A DNA stretch of 64,000 bases from Tragulus kanchil (GCA_022376925.1 JAIOJX010000024.1:168857608-168921607), one strand, 5' to 3'; shown: positions 12,101 to 27,100, counted from the stretch's first letter. Made by a program: numbers and translations. Notes: a model not told the origin generated them from the sequence alone.

Positions 12101-15100
12101 GTGACTGAACGATTGAATACGTATCCTGCTTTACAGTTTTCTGTGTACAAGTTGCTATTTATATCTACTAATGAAATTGCTGGGTCACTTGGTGACTATT
12201 TTTTAACAGTACGAAGAATTACCAAATTGTTTTCCAAAGTGGCCGCACCATTTTACATTCCCACCAGTATTAGGATTCTGATTTCTCCACATCCTGGTAA
12301 ACTGTTGCCTTTAGTTAGATCATACACATCTTAGTAGGTGTGAAATGCTAACACTCATTGTGGTTTTCATTTGCATTACTGTAACGACTGATATTATTGA
12401 GTGTTTTTTTGTGTCCTGTTAGACTTCGGATATCTTCTTTAGGTAAATGTCTCTTCAAATCCTTTACCTATTTTTAAGGTGATATTTTTTTATTTCTCAT
12501 TTTTGTTAGTCAACAGATATTTGATTTATTATTGATAAACATTATAGGTATATTCTAGATTTTTTTAAATTAAATATATGATTGGAAAATTGTTTTTCTT
12601 ATTCCAGAGCTTGTCTTCTCACTTTCTTGGTGGTATCATTGTCCCACAAAAGTTTCAGGTTTTGATATAGTCCAGTTTATTTTTTCTTTTGTTTTCTGTA
12701 CTGTTGTTATGTCTAAAAAATCATCACCTAAATCATGGTCATGGAGATATAATCTTATGTTGTTGTTTTCTAGGAGTGTAGTAGTTTTAGTTCTGATATT
12801 AAGCTCTGTAATTCATTTTGAATTAATATTTGTGTATGGTATGAGATACAAGGGTGCAACTTCATTCTTTTGCTATTGTAGCAGCACCATTTGTTGAAAA
12901 GACAGCTCTTGCTCAATTGAATTGTCTTGGTAACCTTGTGTCGATTAGCAATTCAGTTGACCATAAATATGAAAGACCAATAGAAGTGGCCACACACACA
13001 TGAAAAAAGAAGCCTGCTCACCTTAACTAGAGAGTAGCCCCCACTCTCTGCAATTAGAGAAGAGCCTGTGGAAGCAGTGAAGACCCAGAACAGACCAAAA
13101 AAATAATTAATTAATTAAAAAGAAATGAATGGAAATACTAAAAATAAGAAATCTGATATCAGAAATAAAGATATTTTAGTTGAGAATACCGGACCAGCTT
13201 TGGCCATCTTCCTGAGAGCAGCATGCGTTGTGGGAGGATTCCTTATAAATTATGCCGATTAATATTTACCTTGAACAGGAATTACGCAGCACTCATTGCC
13301 CTGATTATTAATCCCACAGGTGTTTCTTTTGATAGAACACTGCATAGATTAGCCAGGCCACAAAGCCTCATATATTTTCTTAGTAATTTTCTGATAGAAA
13401 AGAAAATAACTGAATTTGTATGAAGACATACAAGGCCGTCCTAGGTCAGTTAGTTAAGAATATTTAGAATTTTTACAGTTTTTTCTTTCCCGCAGGAGGG
13501 AGGCCAGAGGTGATCTTGGTAACTTCGTGCCACCAGGCATGGTGCGTTTTGTTTGGTCGGCTTGTGTTTGTCCTGCAGTTGTATCATTATTGTTTTCCAT
13601 TCCCTTCAAATTTTCACATACCAAATACTATTGGTTTCTGTAATAACTAGTTTCTTAACAGGTAAACTTGTTGGTGTCTCCCAAGACTTTGAAAGTTTTA
13701 GATGACTACTCAGGACATAAGGAACTCCTTTGCAATTAAAACTTACATTTTTGGAATTTGAATTGCCTCTGCTGTGCCCCAAAGGACTCTAGCAGTTCTT
13801 TGCTAAAGAAAAAGGCAGTGAATTGTGTTTTTCTTAATCCATTTATTTTTTTAAGATTTTTTAAGTGTTTGTCGAATAACTCATAATTACTCCAAATTGA
13901 GCCTGTTTAATTTCACCAATGGGAAAATTTCTCAGTTTATTTTTTTTCGTTCCAACTTTTATGGCCAAAATATTGCTTTGGAAACACAAATGCATACTGA
14001 AGATGAAACATTGCAGGTGTGACTCTCTCTTTTTTTTCTAAGAGTTTTTAATGTCTTTTATTATGTTGGGAGGGCACAGCCAGTTCGCAGTGCTGTGACA
14101 GTTTCAGGTGAAGAGCGCAGGGCCTCAGCCCTCCAGACACATGTGGCAGATGTTAATCGTGACTTTTTCTTTCAGCCTTAGTTGTACATACATCTCACCA
14201 TTTCTGTTAGAATAAGATAGTAATGAGTTACTAGCAGTAGCGGTGAAATTAACAGACTGCTTTATTTTACAGGGAAAATATTTATCCCTAAGCAGAAACC
14301 TGTACAGACTTTTACAGAAGAAAAAGTATCTCTTGACCCAGAACTCGAAGAGGCTTTGACGAGTGCTTCTGACACAGAACTGTGCGACCTCGCAGGTACC
14401 CCCGAGCCAGGTTGCCCTGTGAGTGAGCGTAGGCGGGGGAAGCCGCAGCCTGTGCTCCCTGCGCGGAGGCTGACTCTGCCGAGCCAAGTGCTGCTTAAGA
14501 AGTAACTGTTTGCCTTTGTTTTTTACACTATGGATATGACATAAAGGACTTCGTTTCTTAAATTCTCTGAATGCTGAAATTTTTATGTTAATGAAATTTA
14601 TTGATTGGATGTCTTTTTTTCCCCCTTGTTGCCACCTTTGTAAGTTTCTGTAGAAATCTCTCATTAGCTCAGCTGAAAGCTGTCTCCAAGTTCAACTGGT
14701 ATGCCATTTTTATCAGAAGACCAAGAAACAAGATAGTGGGAATTAGATAAAATAGTCCATCTGGAGCTACACTCCTCATTTACCTAACTTATCTGAAGTT
14801 ATATGGAACATTCCAAGCCTCCCTCTGATTTCCTCATTACCTGTTCCCAATCTAGACCAGCATCTGCCCCTAATTATCTCCGCCCACCTGTTTTCCTCGA
14901 TAGAAAAATAAACTAGCTGACAAAGGAAGGACAGATAGGGTGTGGTGCCCTACCTGGAGCCGCTGTCTGTGCGTGGCGTCCTCATCAGACCGGGGTGGGC
15001 CGGAGGCGTGCTCTCGTTTCTGCAGCATTTGTGAAAGGGTAGCAGAACCTTTTTTTTCTTTTTTTTTAAAAATTTCTCGAACTAAGGGTTACTATTTTAT

Positions 15101-18100
15101 TCTTAAATGTGAGAATTCAACTGTACTTTTCAGTAGTCTACTTTTAGCTAAAATACAAATGTAAATTAATACAAGCGTCAAGGTTAAGTTGAAAAATCTG
15201 CATTTGATCACATTCTCTGTGGAGAAACGGTGTGAGGAGGATGAACGGCAACAGATCATTTTCTCTCTTGACCACCAGATGGAGCTAAGCGAAGGTTTCC
15301 CTTTCGCATTAAGCTGGCTCCAGCTGCGTCTGCGTTCAGACGCGTGGGAAGAAGGTACAGGGTATTGACAAGAAAGAGAATGTAGGGGGTCTTAATCATG
15401 TCTTGCTGTTTGGGCTACAAAACGTGTATTTAATTGGATAGGAAACTGTTAAAATGAGAGAATGTTAACATCATTGATAGACATTTGGGGGTATAAAATT
15501 AATTCTCTGTTTAAATCGATAGAAACAAAAAATAACTTCCTTTTTCTACATTTTAGCTATCCTTGGTATGCACAACTTGATAACGAATACGCAGTTCTGC
15601 AACATAGTGGGAAGTAGTAATGGTGTCGACCAAGAACATTTTTCAGGTAAGTATTTACAGTGCTTTGTGAATTCTAATCTTTCGTTAATTATGTTTTGTT
15701 TTCTCCATGTAATAACTTCAGTATATGCATGCCAAATGTTAAACATATGTGGTACTGACATTTAAAAATCATTGAAAACAGACTATTAGCTATTTTATGC
15801 TTAATGTGCAGGTAAACATAATAGACCCACTCTTACCTCACTAAATAATGCTAATGGTAAACAGTATAAAAACTAGTCAAAGTTAGCTTTAATTTTGTTT
15901 TCAGTGTTTCTGCCCTTCATGAAATCCACAACAGTATTGACAAAGAAACTATATTATAAAATCGGATTCAGAAGAAAGCAAAGAACTATTCAGCCTCTAA
16001 ACCTTTTTGTCTGTATTAATACAGAGTGTTAGATAGACTAAAGCAAAGCTTTTTAAAAAAATTAATCAAAATTCTGTGAAGCAATTATCCTTCAATTAAA
16101 AAATGAATTTATAAAAAATTTATTTATAAGGCATTTTAATATTACTGAAGTAATGCATATTTTAAATTTTAGCTAAAATACAAATGTAAATTAATACAAG
16201 CGTCAAGGTTAAGTTGAAAAATCTGCATTTGATCACATTCTCTGTGGAGAAACGGTGTGAGGAGGATGAACGGCAACAGATCATTTTCTCTCTTGACCAC
16301 CAGATGGAGCTAAGCGAAGGTTTCCCTTTCGCATTAAGCTGGCTCCAGCTGCGTCTGCGTTCAGACGCGTGGGAAGAAGGTACAGGGTATTGACAAGAAA
16401 GAGAATGTAGGGGGTCTTAATCATGTCTTGCTGTTTGGGCTACAAAACGTGTATTTAATTGGATAGGAAACTGTTAAAATGAGAGAATGTTAACATCATT
16501 GATAGACATTTGGGGGTATAAAATTAATTCTCTGTTTAAATCGATAGAAACAAAAAATAACTTCCTTTTTCTACATTTTAGCTATCCTTGGTATGCACAA
16601 CTTGATAACGAATACGCAGTTCTGCAACATAGTGGGAAGTAGTAATGGTGTCGACCAAGAACATTTTTCAGGTAAGTATTTACAGTGCTTTGTGAATTCT
16701 AATTTTTCGTTAATTATGTTTTGTTTTCTCCATGTAATAACTTCAGTATATGCATGCCAAATGTTAAACATATGTGGTACTGACATTTAAAAATCATTGA
16801 AAACAGACTATTAGCTATTTTATGCTTAATGTGCAGGTAAACATAATAGACCCACTCTTACCTCACTAAATAATGCTAATGGTAAACAGTATAAAAACTA
16901 GTCAAAGTTAGCTTTAATTTTGTTTTCAGTGTTTCTGCCCTTCATGAAATCCACAACAGTATTGACAAAGAAACTATATTATAAAATCGGATTCAGAAGA
17001 AAGCAAAGAACTATTCAGCCTCTAAACCTTTTTGTCTGTATTAATACAGAGTGTTAGATAGACTAAAGCAAAGCTTTTTAAAAAAATTAATCAAAATTCT
17101 GTGAAGCAATTATCCTTCAATTAAAAAATGAATTTATAAAAAATTTATTTATAAGGCATTTTAATATTACTGAAGTAATGCATATTTTGTAGTAAATTTA
17201 AGCACAACCTAAGTGCACAAGATAAGCAGTAGAAGTGTCTCCCCGCACCCCTTCCATGGCACCCGAACTGCCGACAGTTTGAAATACATCCTTCCCGACT
17301 TTGTGGTAGGCTCATGTAAACTTATATATGGATGCATGTTATATGCAAATAGTCTTTTCTTTTTTACAAAAATGTGATCATGCGGGAGGTATTTCTTTTC
17401 TTAAGTTTTTAGATTTTACGTATTTTTGGCTGTGATGCGTCTTCGTTGCTGCCCGGGCCTTTTCCCTAGTTGTGGCGAGCGGGGGCTGCTCTTTGCAGCA
17501 GCGCTCGGTCCTCTTGCAATGGCTTCTCATTGCGGAGCCTGAGCTCCGGGTACACAGGCCTCAGCCGTCGTGGCTCCGGGCTGGGCGGCTCGGGCGCAGG
17601 CTCAGTAGCTGCGATGCACAGGCTTGGCTGCTCCGTGGCATGTGGGATCTTCTCGGACCAGGGCTCAAACCCGTGTCTCCTGCGTTGGCGGGCAGATTCT
17701 TTTATTACCACCGAGCCACCGGAGAAGCCCCCATACTAGATATTCCTTATAACTTAATTTTTCAATAATAATACTGACTGCTGTTTTTTTTAATGTTTAC
17801 CAGAAGCCATGTTCTGTGCACAGCTCTTACATGGAAATTGTTCTCAGTTCTCACAACAGTTCTATGAAATAAGTAGTAGTAGTATCTTTAATTTGCCTGT
17901 GAAGGAGCTAAGGTTTTAAATGAGTAAAGTACTGGTTTTAATATCCCATCAGTGGTAACTTTAAACATAATAGACCCTTACCTCACTAAATAATGCTAAT
18001 GGTAAACAGTATAAAAACTAGTCAAAGTTAGCTTTAATTTTGTTTTCAGTGTTTCTGCCCTTCATGAAATCCACAACAGTATTGACAAAGAAACTATATT

Positions 18101-21100
18101 ATAAAATCGGATTCAGAAGAAAGCAAAGAACTATTCAGCCTCTAAACCTTTTTGTCTGTATTAATACAGAGTGTTAGATAGACTAAAGCAAAGCTTTTTA
18201 AAAAAATTAATCAAAATTCTGTGAAGCAATTATCCTTCAATTAAAAAATGAATTTATAAAAAATTTATTTATAAGGCATTTTAATATTACTGAAGTAATG
18301 CATATTTTGTAGTAAATTTAAGCACAACCTAAGTGCACAAGATAAGCAGTAGAAGTGTCTCCCCGCACCCCTTCCATGGCACCCGAACTGCCGACAGTTT
18401 GAAATACATCCTTCCCGACTTTGTGGTAGGCTCATGTAAACTTATATATGGATGCATGTTATATGCAAATAGTCTTTTCTTTTTTACAAAAATGTGATCA
18501 TGCGGGAGGTATTTCTTTTCTTAAGTTTTTAGATTTTACGTATTTTTGGCTGTGATGCGTCTTCGTTGCTGCCCGGGCCTTTTCCCTAGTTGTGGCGAGC
18601 GGGGGCTGCTCTTTGCAGCAGCGCTCGGTCCTCTTGCAATGGCTTCTCATTGCGGAGCCTGAGCTCCGGGTACACAGGCCTCAGCCGTCGTGGCTCCGGG
18701 CTGGGCGGCTCGGGCGCAGGCTCAGTAGCTGCGATGCACAGGCTTGGCTGCTCCGTGGCATGTGGGATCTTCTCGGACCAGGGCTCAAACCCGTGTCTCC
18801 TGCGTTGGCGGGCAGATTCTTTTATTACCACCGAGCCACCGGAGAAGCCCCCATACTAGATATTCCTTATAACTTAATTTTTCAATAATAATACTGACTG
18901 CTGTTTTTTTTAATGTTTACCAGAAGCCATGTTCTGTGCACAGCTCTTACATGGAAATTGTTCTCAGTTCTCACAACAGTTCTATGAAATAAGTAGTAGT
19001 AGTATCTTTAATTTGCCTGTGAAGGAGCTAAGGTTTTAAATGAGTAAAGTACTGGTTTTAATATCCCACGACGTCAGTGGTGAGGATTTTAATCCATGCT
19101 GTATAGTGTATCATTTAGCAACATACCACATTTCCTACTTAGTACATATAGATTTACCTCATTCAAACATTTGTATGACATTCCATTTTTTGAATGTTCT
19201 ATAATTGACCATTATATTTTTTTTACTCTGTATTGTGGAAATGTTCAAGTATACATAATAGAAGAGGGCACAACATATCCATTATCCAGCTCTGGCCATT
19301 TTTCACATTTTGCCAGCTGTCTGCCCCTCTCCCATACCCTCTACCTTTTTTCCCTGAAGTATTTTAAAGCATATCCTGTTTGTTTATATTACTTTGCCCA
19401 TTTCCATATGTGTCTCTCACAAAGGCTTTTCTTACAATATACCACAATGCCATTATCAAACTTAAAAATTCTGGGTGGGCTTCCCTGGTGGTCCAGTGGG
19501 TAAGGACACCGCCTTGCAGGGCAAGGGGCGCCGGTTCGTTACCTGGCTTGGGAAGATCCCACGTGCCGCGGAGCGGCTGGACCGATGTGTCCAATGACCG
19601 AGCCGGAGCTCTGGAGCGCATGCGCCCAGAGCCGGTGCTCTGACGACAGAAGCCACTGCGATGGGAGGCCCACAGGAGCCAAAGAACAAGGATGGATGAA
19701 AGTGGACAGATGAAAGACCAATGGAAATGGCCCGCCTGCTCCCCTCCCTCCCCACCCCACCCCCACCTAAATAAATAAAATAAAATAAAATTTTAAAATT
19801 CTGGGTAATTCCTTCATGTCATATAATACCCAGTCCACATTCAGATTTCCCATATTCTCTCAAAAATGCTTTTTCACAGCTGGTTTGTTCCAGTCAGGAT
19901 CCAAGTGAGAGTCACACGTTTCGTCTGGTTGTCATTTCTTTCCAGTTCTTCTTGATTTCTTAACAGTTTTCAGATTTTACCGTATTAACTTTGTCTTGAA
20001 CATTGCTAAAAAGGTCATGTCCGTTGCATTCACACCGAGCCACCGGAGAAGCCCCATACTAGATACATTTTTCTTTGACTGCTGTTTTTAATGTTTACCA
20101 GAAGCCATTCTGTGCACAGCTCTTACATGGAAATTGTTCTCAGTTCTCAACAGTTCTATGAAATAAGTAGTAGTAGTATCTTTAATTTGCCTGTGAAGGA
20201 GCTAAGGTTTTAAATGAGTAAAGTACTGGTTTTAATATCCCACGACGTCAGTGGTGAGGATTTTAATCCATGCTGTATAGTGTATCATTTAGCAACATAC
20301 CACATTTCCTACTTAGTACATATAGATTTACCTCATTCAAACATTTGTATGACATTCCATTTTTTGAATGTTCTATAATTGACCATTATATTTTTTTTAC
20401 TCTGTATTGTGGAAATGTTCAAGTATACATAATAGAAGAGGGCACAACATATCCATTATCCAGCTCTGGCCATTTTTCACATTTTGCCAGCTGTCTGCCC
20501 CTCTCCCATACCCTCTACCTTTTTTCCCTGAAGTATTTTAAAGCATATCCTGTTTGTTTATATTACTTTGCCCATTTCCATATGTGTCTCTCACAAAGGC
20601 TTTTCTTACAATATACCACAATGCCATTATCAAACTTAAAAATTCTGGGTGGGCTTCCCTGGTGGTCCAGTGGGTAAGGACACCGCCTTGCAGGGCAAGG
20701 GGCGCCGGTTCGTTACCTGGCTTGGGAAGATCCCACGTGCCGCGGAGCGGCTGGACCGATGTGTCCAATGACCGAGCCGGAGCTCTGGAGCGCATGCGCC
20801 CAGAGCCGGTGCTCTGCGACGACAGAAGCCACTGCGATGGGAGGCCCACAGGAGCCAAAGAACAAGGATGGATGAAAGTGGACAGATGAAAGACCAATGG
20901 AAATGGCCCGCCTGCTCCCCTCCCTCCCCACCCCACCCCCACCTAAATAAATAAAATAAAATAAAATTTTAAAATTCTGGGTAATTCCTTCATGTCATAT
21001 AATACCCAGTCCACATTCAGATTTCCCATATTCTCTCAAAAATGCTTTTTCACAGCTGGTTTGTTCCAGTCAGGATCCAAGTGAGAGTCACACGTTTCGT

Positions 21101-24100
21101 CTGGTTGTCATTTCTTTCCAGTTCTTCTTGATTTCTTAACAGTTTTCAGATTTTACCGTATTAGAACTTTGTCTTGAACATTGCTAAAAGTAAATGTGAT
21201 CACCATTTGTGTGAGCTTGTATCAGCAAATATATTTTTGTGATAAAGACACCCTGTAATACACCCAGAGGCAAGAGGCAGTGAAGATACTCATTTTTGAA
21301 GGCTGATCCATTGCAAACCAATTAAATATTGAATTATGTCTGGTGTTTATATTCAATAAAATTGTTTTTCAGTGCGTTGTGTGTCAGCACATACACAGTC
21401 TTTTAGAAATTTGGGTAAGAAAGCCTTATAAAGTAGTTCTTCTGAGTATGCGTGTGCGTGTATGCTGTGTGTTTCCAAGTCAGTACACGTAGTCACTGTA
21501 ACTGTGTCAGTCCGTGACACTCTTGCTCTCTCTGTTTGTTGCTACAGATGTGGTGAAAGGGGAAAAGATTCTCCCGGTGTTTGATGAGCCCCCAAATCCA
21601 ACCAACGTTGAAGAGAGTTTAAAGAGGATTAAAGAAAATGATGTTCGTCTGGTTGAAGTTAATTTGAATAATATAAAGGTAGGTGTGATAAGCAGACAAA
21701 AAGCTGTTTTGAATTGCTTTGAGTCATTTGGATCTAGGATAGGAGCTGGGTAGTTTTGATATAGGTAGTCCCTTCTACTTACTGGTAAAGTTTTTTTGGT
21801 TTACAGATTAGCCATATGTATATCCCATCCCCCACTGGTAAAGTTTTTACTTCTATTGGTAAGCTAACGTAGATTTCTTTAATTTTAGAAGTTAAGGTGT
21901 AACAGTATTTTCTGAATTATTATTCTTTTTTTAATCTATTTTTGGCTAGTCTGGGTCTTCGCTTCTGCCACAGGCTCTGCTCTGTTGCAGGGAGCGGGGC
22001 TCATGCCTCCTGCATTGGTGGGCGACCTCTTTACCGCTGAGCTGCCAGGGACGCCCCTCAGTTACTTTTTGAAGGCTATCATAGAAATACAAATAGAACT
22101 GTAAACTCTGCAGATGCCAGTATATCTGTCGCACTTCCAAAGTACTGCCCACTTTTAAGAGCATTTTAGTCTTTTAGTTTTTGACTTTTTAATCAGCTCT
22201 CTGGAGATATAAAGTGAAATTCACCATTTGTGTGAGCTTGTATCAGCAAATATATTTTTGTGATAAAGACACCCTGTAATACACCCAGAGGCAAGAGGCA
22301 GTGAAGATACTCATTTTTGAAGGCTGATCCATTGCAAACCAATTAAATATTGAATTATGTCTGGTGTTTATATTCAATAAAATTGTTTTTCAGTGCGTTG
22401 TGTGTCAGCACATACACAGTCTTTTAGAAATTTGGGTAAGAAAGCCTTATAAAGTAGTTCTTCTGAGTATGCGTGTGCGTGTATGCTGTGTGTTTCCAAG
22501 TCAGTACACGTAGTCACTGTAACTGTGTCAGTCCGTGACACTCTTGCTCTCTCTGTTTGTTGCTACAGATGTGGTGAAAGGGGAAAAGATTCTCCCGGTG
22601 TTTGATGAGCCCCCAAATCCAACCAACGTTGAAGAGAGTTTAAAGAGGATTAAAGAAAATGATGTTCGTCTGGTTGAAGTTAATTTGAATAATATAAAGG
22701 TAGGTGTGATAAGCAGACAAAAAGCTGTTTTGAATTGCTTTGAGTCATTTGGATCTAGGATAGGAGCTGGGTAGTTTTGATATAGGTAGTCCCTTCTACT
22801 TACTGGTAAAGTTTTTTTGGTTTACAGATTAGCCATATGTATATCCCATCCCCCACTGGTAAAGTTTTTACTTCTATTGGTAAGCTAACGTAGATTTCTT
22901 TAATTTTAGAAGTTAAGGTGTAACAGTATTTTCTGAATTATTATTCTTTTTTTAATCTATTTTTGGCTAGTCTGGGTCTTCGCTTCTGCCACAGGCTCTG
23001 CTCTGTTGCAGGGAGCGGGGCTCATGCCTCCTGCATTGGTGGGCGACCTCTTTACCGCTGAGCTGCCAGGGACGCCCCTCAGTTACTTTTTGAAGGCTAT
23101 CATAGAAATACAAATAGAACTGTAAACTCTGCAGATGCCAGTATATCTGTCGCACTTCCAAAGTACTGCCCACTTTTAAGAGCATTTTAGTCTTTTAGTT
23201 TTTGACTTTTTAATCAGCTCTCTGGAGATATAAAGTGAAATTCTCCATTTCTAGAGTGCAGTTCTATCAGTTAAAGCAAATTCATCTGCCTCAGGAATCA
23301 CTATGAGTAAATTCTCACATCTTTCTCTTTGTAAAAAGTGGGTCGACTTTGAATGCTCATAATGCGAATCATTGAGAAGAGAGCGGTGAGGCTCTGCTCA
23401 GGCTCGGCGCTCGGGAGGCAGCGGCGGGCGCTCTGCCTGTGCCCGCGGCCGGCAGCCCACGCCCAGACGAGGAGGCTGGGTTATTTGTCTTCGTTTGTAG
23501 ACCAGCGGTTGTATGTTACAAAATTTCTGAGGACATTTTAATGCCAAAAAGAAAGTACAGACAGGCTGATTAACAGGCTGAATTTACTGCAAGCGGAAAT
23601 GTAACCGTGTTGAGTTTCTCAGTCGTGTCTGACTCCCGAGACCCCCGGGTCCGTGGCGCTGGGCTCCTCTGCGCACAGGCTGCTCCGGGCAGGAGCACTG
23701 GTGTCGGTCGCCATGCCCGTCTCCAGAATCTAACTATGTTTCACATTTGTGTCTTTCAAGAATATCCCAATTCCAACCTTAAAAGATTTTGCGAAGGCTC
23801 TGGAAACCAACACGCATGTGCAGTATTTCAGTCTTGCGGCCACCCGAAGCAACGACCCTGTTGCTATTGTAAGTAAACTACTGCTGCCGTGGGAACGATG
23901 ACTGTGTGGCAGGAGGGCACGGTACAGAGGCGGTGAACCTGGTTTTAAAGGATTTACTCTCTTTTAATTCAACTATACTTAAATAAAAAATACAATACTT
24001 TTTAATGTACTTTTAAAACTCTGTGTTCTAAGATCAACTGTTAGTAACCATGGGGTTCAACAGTCAGTGAAAGCAAGTATTAGTTAAGAAAAGATTTGCT

Positions 24101-27100
24101 CTCTTTTTTCAGTTGTTGATCACTTGCTACTAGCCAATAATTATGTACTTCCCTTTTATGTTTATTTTTCCTATATTTCCCTTATATGAAAATTTTGAAA
24201 CATAAATGGAGTCATGCAGATGCCAGTATATCTGTCGCACTTCCAAAGTACTGCCCACTTTTAAGAGCATTTTAGTCTTTTAGTTTTTGACTTTTAATCA
24301 GCTCTCTGGAGATATAAAGTGAAATTCTCCATTTCTAGAGTGCAGTTCTATCAGTTAAAGCAAATTCATCTGCCTCAGGAATCACTATGAGTAAATTCTC
24401 ACATCTTTCTCTTTGTAAAAAGTGGGTCGACTTTGAATGCTCATAATGCGAATCATTGAGAAGAGAGCGGTGAGGCTCTGCTCAGGCTCGGCGCTCGGGA
24501 GGCAGCGGCGGGCGCTCTGCCTGTGCCCGCGGCCGGCAGCCCACGCCCAGACGAGGAGGCTGGGTTATTTGTCTTCGTTTGTAGACCAGCGGTTGTATGT
24601 TACAAAATTTCTGAGGACATTTTAATGCCAAAAAGAAAGTACAGACAGGCTGATTAACAGGCTGAATTTACTGCAAGCGGAAATGTAACCGTGTTGAGTT
24701 TCTCAGTCGTGTCTGACTCCCGAGACCCCCGGGTCCGTGGCCGCTGGGCTCCTCTGCGCACAGGCTGCTCCGGGCAGGAGCACTGGTGTCGGTCGCCATG
24801 CCCGTCTCCAGAATCTAACTATGTTTCACATTTGTGTCTTTCAAGAATATCCCAATTCCAACCTTAAAAGATTTTGCGAAGGCTCTGGAAACCAACACGC
24901 ATGTGCAGTATTTCAGTCTTGCGGCCACCCGAAGCAACGACCCTGTTGCTATTGTAAGTAAACTACTGCTGCCGTGGGAACGATGACTGTGTGGCAGGAG
25001 GGCACGGTACAGAGGCGGTGAACCTGGTTTTAAAGGATTTACTCTCTTTTAATTCAACTATACTTAAATAAAAAATACAATACTTTTTAATGTACTTTTA
25101 AAACTCTGTGTTCTAAGATCAACTGTTAGTAACCATGGGGTTCAACAGTCAGTGAAAGCAAGTATTAGTTAAGAAAAGATTTGCTCTCTTTTTTCAGTTG
25201 TTGATCACTTGCTACTAGCCAATAATTATGTACTTCCCTTTTATGTTTATTTTTTCCTATATTTCCCTTATATGAAAATTTTGAAACATAAATGGAGTCA
25301 TGCACTGTAGGCTTTTCTGCACCTTAATTTTTTGCATAATGTATCTTGAGATCTTTTCATATCAGCATATAAAGTTCTACGTAATTCTTTTAACACCAAC
25401 TACGGAGGGTTTCATGTATACACCTATAGTGTTAGGTTTTTATCAGTGCTTTTTCTCTGTCTTTTGAAGTGGTCATGTGGTTTCTGTCCTTTATTCAGTT
25501 AACAGGATGCATGGCATTGATGAACTCTTGCATGTTAAATCAGCTTTGCCTTCTTGCAGTGAGCCCCTCTCGGCCGTGATAGAAGCCCGTTGCTTCCTGG
25601 CTTTGAGGCTCTCACTTCCGCTCACTCTCCTTCTGCCTACCTGGGCTTGCTTTCTCTTGTCCCTCCACTGGTTCCGCCTTACCTCCCCAACATCTGAACA
25701 CGCTCAGAACACCTGAACCGCTCAGGGCGTGGTCCTAGTCCCTGTTCTTGTCTCTGTCTACACTCTCTTTCTGGATGACCTCATTCTGTGTCATTGCTGT
25801 GTTATCTGTGTGTGCCAGTGATTAGCGTTATTACCCCCCGTTCACCCCTCTCCTCTGAACACATGTCCAGCCAACAGCTTTTCCCGGATGTTTAACAGAC
25901 CTCCCAGACCGAAGTGCCAAACCAAACTCCAAACTTCCATCCTGTACCTGCCTCTCACGCTCTTCCCTGTCGCTACTCAATGGAAACTTCATTCTTTCAT
26001 TTGCTCACGTCAAAATAATAATAACCTGGTTTTAAAGGATTTAAACTCTGCTGCCGTGGGAACGATGACTGTGTGGCAGGAGGGCACGGTACAGAGGCGG
26101 TGAACCTGGTTTTAAAGGATTTACTCTCTTTTAATTCAACTATACTTAAATAAAAAATACAATACTTTTTAATGTACTTTTAAAACTCTGTGTTCTAAGA
26201 TCAACTGTTAGTAACCATGGGGTTCAACAGTCAGTGAAAGCAAGTATTAGTTAAGAAAAGATTTGCTCTCTTTTTTCAGTTGTTGATCACTTGCTACTAG
26301 CCAATAATTATGTACTTCCCTTTTATGTTTATTTTTTCCTATATTTCCCTTATATGAAAATTTTGAAACATAAATGGAGTCATGCACTGTAGGCTTTTCT
26401 GCACCTTAATTTTTTGCATAATGTATCTTGAGATCTTTTCATATCAGCATATAAAGTTCTACGTAATTCTTTTAACACCAACTACGGAGGGTTTCATGTA
26501 TACACCTATAGTGTTAGGTTTTTATCAGTGCTTTTTCTCTGTCTTTTGAAGTGGTCATGTGGTTTCTGTCCTTTATTCAGTTAACAGGATGCATGGCATT
26601 GATGAACTCTTGCATGTTAAATCAGCTTTGCCTTCTTGCAGTGAGCCCCTCTCGGCCGTGATAGAAGCCCGTTGCTTCCTGGCTTTGAGGCTCTCACTTC
26701 CGCTCACTCTCCTTCTGCCTACCTGGGCTTGCTTTCTCTTGTCCCTCCACTGGTTCCGCCTTACCTCCCCAACATCTGAACACGCTCAGAACACCTGAAC
26801 CGCTCAGGGCGTGGTCCTAGTCCCTGTTCTTGTCTCTGTCTACACTCTCTTTCTGGATGACCTCATTCTGTGTCATTGCTGTGTTATCTGTGTGTGCCAG
26901 TGATTAGCGTTATTACCCCCCGTTCACCCCTCTCCTCTGAACACATGTCCAGCCAACAGCTTTTCCCGGATGTTTAACAGACCTCCCAGACCGAAGTGCC
27001 AAACCAAACTCCAAACTTCCATCCTGTACCTGCCTCTCACGCTCTTCCCTGTCGCTACTCAATGGAAACTTCATTCTTTCATTTGCTCACGTCAAAATAA

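Larger units (their letters stand above)
15142..17189. repeat. Direct duplication pair 3 (TMOD3 exon 5)
   Basis: Copy A 15142-16165, copy B 16167-17189, nearly identical over 1.02 kb. The junction follows ttttaaatttt. Confidence 0.92.
18830..21189. repeat. Direct duplication pair 5 (intron 5, includes a SINE)
   Basis: Copy A 18830-20013, copy B 20034-21189. The first 60 bases of B are an error-rich version of A lacking about 30 bases, after which the copies agree. A lacks ag in attagaactttg near its end. Confidence 0.9.
21200..23242. repeat. Direct duplication pair 6 (TMOD3 exon 6)
   Basis: Copy A 21200-22220, copy B 22221-23242, essentially identical, with the junction at a shared ttc (gaaattc / tcaccattt). 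Confidence 0.92.
23131..25303. repeat. Direct duplication pair 7 (TMOD3 exon 7)
   Basis: Copy A 23131-24218, copy B 24216-25303, sharing gca at the junction. Differences are homopolymer indels (tatttttcc / tattttttcc, gactttttaat / gacttttaat). Confidence 0.92.

Noticed and set aside
10703..12334. Identical 161-codon frames at 10703 and 11849, apparently a conserved repeated gene
   Set aside because: They run through antisense L1 and a Bov-tA SINE and are identical only because of duplication pair 2.
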